Shown here one piece after another: positions 59,079-64,000 of a DNA stretch of 64,000 nucleotides; position 1 is the first letter of the stretch, and each line of letters opens with the position of its first letter. A program made the position numbers and the translations under genes. Below the pieces are notes generated by a model. It saw only the letters and a program-made list of their open reading frames with translations, was not told the origin of the DNA and did no database searches. Origin of the DNA: Eremomyces bilateralis CBS 781.70 (Eukaryota > Ascomycota > Dothideomycetes > Eremomycetales > Eremomycetaceae); NCBI RefSeq assembly GCF_010015585.1, contig NW_022985086.1, positions 179,118-243,117 on the forward strand, read 5' to 3'.

Positions 59079-60638
59079 CTACAATCGCTCATCTCCTTTC
59101 TGCCACCCCTTCGGCGACCGCAATCCCGCCCTTTCCGCCACCCCCTCACTCTCCACCGCCATCGCATTCACCTTCGTCACCTCAAACCCGGCAATTTGCT
59201 TATACTTGCGTCCGACCTCATCGATTTCCTTCTCCGGGACAATGTCATGCACGTGTCTGCCCTGCAGACCGTCCGGCGCTCGCTCATACACGAGTTGCAG
59301 CACTTGATCGGGCCCGTTGGCGCGATTGGAGAGCACGATGGCGGTGGTGGGGGGACGGCGTTGTTTCTCGTAGGCTTGCAGGGCGGAGGCGACGCCGGCA
59401 CTGAGGCCGGAGGGGGTTTGCGGGAGGGAGAGGAAGGCGGTGACGAGTGCTTCAGAGTCGAGGATGGCTTGGGAGGCGCCGTTGGAGCCAACTGGAGAAG
59501 GGCATTATGATTATGGATTTGGAGCGATGGGTGGAAATGGACTTACTGGGATACATCGGATGGGCTGCGTCGCCCATCAATGTCATCCTCCCTTCGCACC
59601 ACCGATCGACCGGATCGCGGTCGCACATGGGGAACTCATAGACCGTATCCGTCGCCTCGACCAGCTCCTCCACGTCCAACACTTGATCACTCTGCGTCGT
59701 ATCCCTCCCCTCCCTCTCATCCATAAACCGCCACCCCACGAATCTTGGCAAGAACTTCTCCCGATCCACCCCCCGCAACCAATCCACCGGCGGCGGCGTC
59801 AAGTCCGGATCCCCCTCGTCCCTTACCCGCAACTCCGCGATCCAATTCACCAAACTCCGACCTTTCCGAAACGATCCCCCGCCGATCGGGTACGCGATAA
59901 ACTTCTGATCCGCGTGCCCCGCCCACACCATGCTCCGGCCCGTGAGGAACCCCTTCTCCCGCACCGTGCAGCCGCGCCATAAGATCCGGCCAGAAAACCG
60001 GGGGGGCCCTTCGGTCGGATAGAGCTGCGCGCGGCAACTCGAGTGGATCCCATCGCACGCCAGCAATACATGTCCGCTCGCCGTCGGGATCTCCGCCGGC
60101 CCAACCACCTCGTCCGTTCCCTTGGCCGGTTTCCTCACAAAATGCGCCGTCACCTCCTCCTCACCCTGCTCAAACCGCTCCAACGCGTGATCCAACCGCA
60201 CCGCGCCCTTCCCCAACCGCTCCCTTACTGCATCCAGCAACATCATCTGTAGCTCCCCGCGATGGACGCTGAACTGCGGGACGGCATAACCAGCCGCAAG
60301 ACCGCGCGGCTCGCGCACGATGAGCTCGCCGTGCTGGGTGTAGTAGTTCAGGTCGGCGGTCTCGATGGCGGAGGCGTGCAAGGCCGGGAGGAGGCCAAGG
60401 TTGCGGAGGAGGAGAACGGCGTGCGGTTGGAGGTTGATGCCGACGCCGAGGGGGGTGATGGAGGAGGAGGATTCAAAGATGCGGATGGAGGTGAAGCCGG
60501 CAGCGTGGAGGTGGAGGGCTAGGGGGTTAGCTGAGGGTTCTCAGGGGGTGGTCACGGGGGATGTAGGGTACCGGTGGAGAGGCCGCCTATGCCAGCGCCG
60601 ACGATGAGGATGGAGAGTTCGGCTTTTGCGTCGCTCAT
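59079..60638 (-). CDS. FAD-dependent monooxygenase, salicylate-hydroxylase-like
   Basis: Three exons on the minus strand: 60638-60572, 60518-59547 and 59491-59079, giving 483 residues. Group A flavoprotein hydroxylase marks: dinucleotide-binding ILIVGAGIGGLSTALHLHAA at about 9-28, then LGVGINLQPHAVLLLRNLGL, the DG-type motif HVLLACDGIHSSCRAQLYP, and the FAD-ribityl motif RMTLMGDAAHPMYPIGSNGA, which is split by the second intron. No signal peptide, so intracellular. Relatives hydroxylate aromatic acids or serve in polyketide and meroterpenoid pathways, using NAD(P)H and O2. No clear pathway partner lies beside it; the permease and isochorismatase are 11 kb or more away across the demethylase. 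The first exon is only 22 codons and ends within the Rossmann helix, as is common in this family in fungi. Confidence 0.92.
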
Positions 60639-61313
60639 GGTTGCGGTGGTACTTGGGGATTGGATAATGACGAAACGAAACTCTTCAAACCCCAAATCGA
60701 ACAGAATATCTAACTCCACGAAGCAATCCGCTCATGGTCACACTGACTATGAATCCAACTGTCCTATTTCTCCAGTGGCTTCAGTCCTCACACCATACAC
60801 ATAGCACTTCTGTTCAAGTAAGTACCGCGGACACCGTTGCAATTGAAGCTATCGCGACATTGTACAGCGAGAGATCCGAACCTCATTATGCTGGATTTTT
60901 CTATTTATCCGGCATTGGCGTCGATCTCCACTCCGAGGTCGGCTGGGGCAAGAAATTAGATTGGGATCTCAGTCCTCCGACTCACGAGTCACGCCTGGTT
61001 CACGCAACATATATCTGGGGTCCCCACACAGGGCTTGGATCCCTCGGCTGATTAGCTCGGCTTGTATATCGGGAGTTAGAAGTCTTAGAATGGTGTACCT
61101 TTTATAGACGTGCATGAAGGAATAAAGTTAAGGATATCTATCATTGCTACCACATAATGGTGGAATAAATTATGAACCTCGATGCCAAATGGTATACAAC
61201 CATTCTCTGGGTATCTTACTCTAACGCCACGCTATGTCGTCAAAATCGTAAAAATGCAATCCAACCAACCCATCTCCAGCAAGACATGCAAAACGTGCCA
61301 AGTATAATACGTG
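60639..61313. other. promoter of the monooxygenase gene
   Basis: Between the monooxygenase start and the RAD57-like stop, both minus strand. A plus-strand frame of 105 codons (60734-61051) has no motif. Nothing else seen. Confidence 0.6.
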
Positions 61314-62675
61314 CTAGCCCTCCACAACCGACCGCAGCCCCCCCGCCGTCACCGCAAACTCCCTCCCCTCCCCCTCTGTCGCCTTCGCCCAAGCCGCAAA
61401 CACCATCCTCATCTTCCTCATCGTCTGCCCGTCCGCCGACTCGCTCCCCCTGATCAACGTGATCCGTCCGGCGATCTGATTCGCCCAGACGAGTCCTAGC
61501 GCCGGCGTCTTGAGCGAGGATGGGTTTGAGGCGGGGATATCGCCCCAGCCGGTGAACCACTTCATCTGGTGGTCGAGGGTCAGCTCGTCTGGGCTGTGGA
61601 TCGATTCTGCTGGCTCCGGGGGAGATGGACGTTCGTCTTTGGGGTTCTGGGTGGGTACTGCGCTTCCGCCATTGCCATTTTCCGGATGCGGTCGGGGGTT
61701 GGGAACGGATGTCGTCAAGAACCGGTCGGCGACTTGATTCGCAACGACGATAGCGATGTTGTACTTGGTGGCGGTCTGTCGTAGAAGGTGGCCGAGCTGG
61801 ATGAGCTGCACTCGTCGGTCGGCCATAGCCAAGCCCGGACTTCGCTTCCGTTTTCGTGGTGCCAGTGGCCCCAGCTGGTGGCCATCGGAAGGGTTATCGA
61901 ATTCAGCTCGGAAGTTCGCCGCGATAGAATCTATCACAACAAGTCCGACGTTGTGTCTTTCGATGGCGACCGGAAGCTGGTAGCGAAGAATGTGGTCTTG
62001 CGCCTCGAGATCTGGGGTTTGGATTGCGAGGACATTCTGTAAAGACGGCCGGGACTTTTGTGGAAGCGTAGAGAAGCCGGGCTGGGATAGCATCTGCGTG
62101 AGACGGGTGGTCGATAGCGGTGCTTCGGTCGAGATATATATGGCGGTCTTGCCGAGTCCGACGGGAGCAGGAAGTTGGACGTTGAGAAGGAGAGTAAGAA
62201 GTAACTGGGTCTTCGCGGAGCCACTGAGAGGAATCAGCAAAGAGTATCTACAGTGGAACAAGCCATGCTTCAAGAATGGATTGCCAACATACCTCTCACC
62301 GGTGACCTCTGTCACATAACCCGTAGGAAATCCTCCACCAAGGACCTCATCAAATCCGCCATCCGACATGCTGATGAATTCACTCGTCTGATTCGTCCCG
62401 TCTCGACGCGTCTCTTTGTCACGTTCTACAACCTCTACACTCTCTGCCCCTTTTCCATCATCCAGGCTCGCTAGCACGTCCGCTTGCAGGGCATCTTCAA
62501 TCGCCGTCACCATCAACCGCAGCTGCGAAAGTGGGACCTTTGCGCGATCCGCGAGCTTGCTGGGCTCTTCGGTGACCAGGTCCACGCAAGCGATGCCGTT
62601 TTTCTCGAGGGAGTAGATGAGGTTAGAGAAGGGGGAGAGGTCGAAGTTCGGGAGAGTGTGGTAGATGTCGGTCAT
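61314..62675 (-). CDS. RAD57: RAD57/XRCC3-type RecA-family recombination mediator
   Basis: Two exons, 62675-62293 and 62223-61314, giving 430 residues. A 69-base intron lies inside the Walker A motif (an unspliced reading stays open but destroys the motif). N-terminal helical part (MTDIYHTLPNFDLSPFSNLI), then the RecA core: ISMSDGGFDEVLGGGFPTGY, VTEVTGESGSAKTQLLLTLL (Walker A), YISTEAPLSTTRL, and HNVGLVVIDSIAANFRAEF (Walker B, Asp in VVIDS). Then LGHLLRQTATKYNIAIVVAN and ALGLVWANQIAGRITLIR near the C-terminus. Rad57 pairs with Rad55 and helps load Rad51 on RPA-coated DNA. Oddity: the conserved Gly before the Walker A Lys is Ala (GSAKT). A loop of about 60 residues (PRPHPENGNGG onward) expands the part before the last strands. 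XRCC3/Rhp57 naming is equivalent here. Confidence 0.93.
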   Translation of the reverse strand: MTDIYHTLPNFDLSPFSNLIYSLEKNGIACVDLVTEEPSKLADRAKVPLSQLRLMVTAIEDALQADVLASLDDGKGAESVEVVERDKETRRDGTNQTSEFISMSDGGFDEVLGGGFPTGYVTEVTGERYVGNPFLKHGLFHCRYSLLIPLSGSAKTQLLLTLLLNVQLPAPVGLGKTAIYISTEAPLSTTRLTQMLSQPGFSTLPQKSRPSLQNVLAIQTPDLEAQDHILRYQLPVAIERHNVGLVVIDSIAANFRAEFDNPSDGHQLGPLAPRKRKRSPGLAMADRRVQLIQLGHLLRQTATKYNIAIVVANQVADRFLTTSVPNPRPHPENGNGGSAVPTQNPKDERPSPPEPAESIHSPDELTLDHQMKWFTGWGDIPASNPSSLKTPALGLVWANQIAGRITLIRGSESADGQTMRKMRMVFAAWAKATEGEGREFAVTAGGLRSVVEG

Positions 62676-63327
62676 GGTGTGATGGAGGAGGGGAGAGATG
62701 CGCTGCTCTGCTCATCCAACAGAAGTTGCGGGGAAGATGCGGGAGGGTTGCGTGGAAGTGGCATCCTGATATCAAGAACTTGGATGGTCGGCTGAACGAT
62801 ATAAGTCCATGGATGGAATGGATGAAGTGAAGATATTTGGAGAGGACTCTATTGCAGATTATATAACAGTGATGCCTCTCCCGTTATGGTCTCGCGAAGT
62901 CCGATGCTCGGCTGGTTTATTTACTACATGGGCGATGGTATTGTATCAACTTTCTTCAAGTCCACAACAGTCACAGCAACAGCACCATGTTTCAAGTACC
63001 GTTGCCTCGCTTGACCTGCTCAATTGCCTACAAAGATAATTGGAATAGGTTTGTAAGCAGTAAGCAGTAAGCAGTAAGCATCATTGCAGCAAAGTGGAGA
63101 GGATCGCAAGCTGCTTCCCGCCCCCAAAAGGCCTCATCTAATTAGGACAGGGGAGAGATACGTACGTATGTACAATCCTCAACAAAGAGTCATTTGTCCT
63201 ATTCATTTTTTCTAGAAGCATAAATATGAAGTGTTACTACAATTCTTAGCAAGTCCTGTTTGCCCTCAATATCAATTGACGGCTCTATACCATACGGAGT
63301 ACGGTACCACGCATCGCAACCGCGACC
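62676..63327. other. divergent promoter, RAD57-like / esterase
   Basis: Upstream of a minus-strand and a plus-strand gene. Contains a four-copy heptamer repeat (listed separately). A TACGGAGTAC word at 63294-63303 recurs at 44088-44098, and the words are common in Eurotiomycete intergenic DNA as I recall. No gene. Confidence 0.55.
63053..63080. repeat. GTAAGCA heptamer tandem, four perfect copies
   Basis: GTAAGCA at 63053-63059, 63060-63066, 63067-63073 and 63074-63080 with no mismatch. A microsatellite-like tract likely to vary between strains, about 250 bases upstream of the esterase ATG. Confidence 0.95.
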
Positions 63328-64000
63328 ATGTCTGAACCCCCGAAAGCCCACACCTGGCCCACCTACCTCTTCTACAAACTCCTCTTCTCCCTCCCCTTCT
63401 CCTTTTTCTCTTACTTCCGCGGCCTAACCCGCCCCTCTCACCCGCACACCCTCCTCCATATCCCCTCCCGCGACCCAAATCGCACCATCCTCGCCCATGT
63501 CTACGCCCCCCCCTCCCCCTCCTCCCCCTCCCCCATCCTCCTCAACTTCCACGGCTCCGGCTTCATGATCCCCATGCACGGCACCGACTCCCTCTTCTGC
63601 CACCGCGTCGCCCACGAAGCCGGCTACACCGTCATCGACTGCTCTTACCGCCTCGCCCCCGACCACCCCTTCCCCTGCCCCGTCGAAGACGCCGAGGACG
63701 CCCTCGCGTACGTCCTCGCCCACCCGGATCGCTACGACCTCTCCCACCTCGCGCTCTCCGGGTTCTCCGCAGGCGCGAACCTCGCGCTGGTGCTTGCGCA
63801 TCAATCGTCGGCGCGGTACCCGAAAGCAGCGTTGGGGAACGTCAGGCTGATCGCGTTCTACCCGCCGACGGACCTTAGCATCGCGGCGGAGTCGAAGAAG
63901 ACGCCAGACGGGAAGGCGGGGACGTTGCCGGCGGGGATCATGAAGGCGTTCAACGCGGCCTATGTGCTGCCGGGGCAGGACATTGGGGATCCACGGATAT
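63328..64000 (+). CDS. HSL-type alpha/beta hydrolase (esterase/lipase), partial, runs off right edge
   Basis: ATG at 63328; 224 codons seen without a stop or a needed intron. A hydrophobic segment near residues 14-28 (LFYKLLFSLPFSFFSYF) could be a membrane anchor. HSL (hormone-sensitive lipase) family marks: ILLNFHGSGFMIPMHG (oxyanion-hole HGGGF variant, with Ser for the second Gly), CSYRLAPDHPFPCPVEDAED, and the nucleophile elbow GFSAGANLALVLA with Ser at about 150. The Asp and His of the triad should lie beyond the window. Members hydrolyse short- and medium-chain esters, and some act on aryl or lactone substrates. The very C-rich coding strand at 63350-63760 reflects strong codon bias. Confidence 0.9.
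   Translation, partial: MSEPPKAHTWPTYLFYKLLFSLPFSFFSYFRGLTRPSHPHTLLHIPSRDPNRTILAHVYAPPSPSSPSPILLNFHGSGFMIPMHGTDSLFCHRVAHEAGYTVIDCSYRLAPDHPFPCPVEDAEDALAYVLAHPDRYDLSHLALSGFSAGANLALVLAHQSSARYPKAALGNVRLIAFYPPTDLSIAAESKKTPDGKAGTLPAGIMKAFNAAYVLPGQDIGDPRI

Overview
The window looks like euchromatic DNA from a filamentous ascomycete (Pezizomycotina, most likely Eurotiomycetes). Genes are short and dense, with many introns of about 50-100 bases carrying GT..AG ends (one GC..AG) and CTAAC/CTTAAC-like branch sites. Coding parts are GC-rich and intergenic parts AT-richer. The product set is typical of Aspergillus-like fungi: KDM4-type demethylase, Sly41-type transporter, Dal5-like permease, secreted FAD oxidase. 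No rRNA, tRNA, CRISPR or intact mobile element was found. All exon models were read by eye from splice signals and frame continuity. Product names rest on remembered family motifs, not on a search.

Layout. 0-4 kb: the end of a small secreted Gly-rich protein gene, then a membrane-protein locus that looks broken. 4-14 kb: three intron-poor minus-strand genes, namely ESS2/DGCR14, a 1111-residue low-complexity coiled-coil protein and a 708-residue four-helix membrane protein. 13.7-23.5 kb: a gene-poor stretch whose only recognisable content is a decayed SRPK-like protein kinase that has lost its catalytic Asp and DFG Gly. 23.5-31.7 kb: housekeeping genes, namely eIF6, RAD23, a Gre2-like reductase, a Pop8-like RNase P/MRP subunit and a Sly41-like transporter. 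32.5-39.6 kb: a large secreted alpha/beta hydrolase and a Pumilio-repeat RNA-binding protein. 40.7-48.2 kb: an accessory metabolic group with a Dal5-like permease, a secreted FAD-linked oxidase and an isochorismatase-fold hydrolase. 48.2-53 kb: gene-poor, with one doubtful membrane-protein fragment. 53-64 kb: a KDM4-type histone demethylase, a salicylate-hydroxylase-like monooxygenase, a RAD57-like recombination protein and the start of an HSL-type esterase.

How the genes fit together. RAD23 (nucleotide excision repair and proteasome shuttling) and RAD57 (recombination) serve DNA repair. ESS2, Pop8, eIF6 and the PUF protein serve RNA processing and translation, and the demethylase serves chromatin. 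The permease, FAD oxidase and isochorismatase sit together, the last two divergently transcribed. They are the best candidate for a small, undescribed catabolic or secondary-metabolite unit, though no backbone synthase is present. No clearly novel system can be proved. The strongest points for a second look are this metabolic trio, the AT-hook insertion in the demethylase, the Walker A variant of the RAD57 homologue, the kinase relic and two long palindromes.
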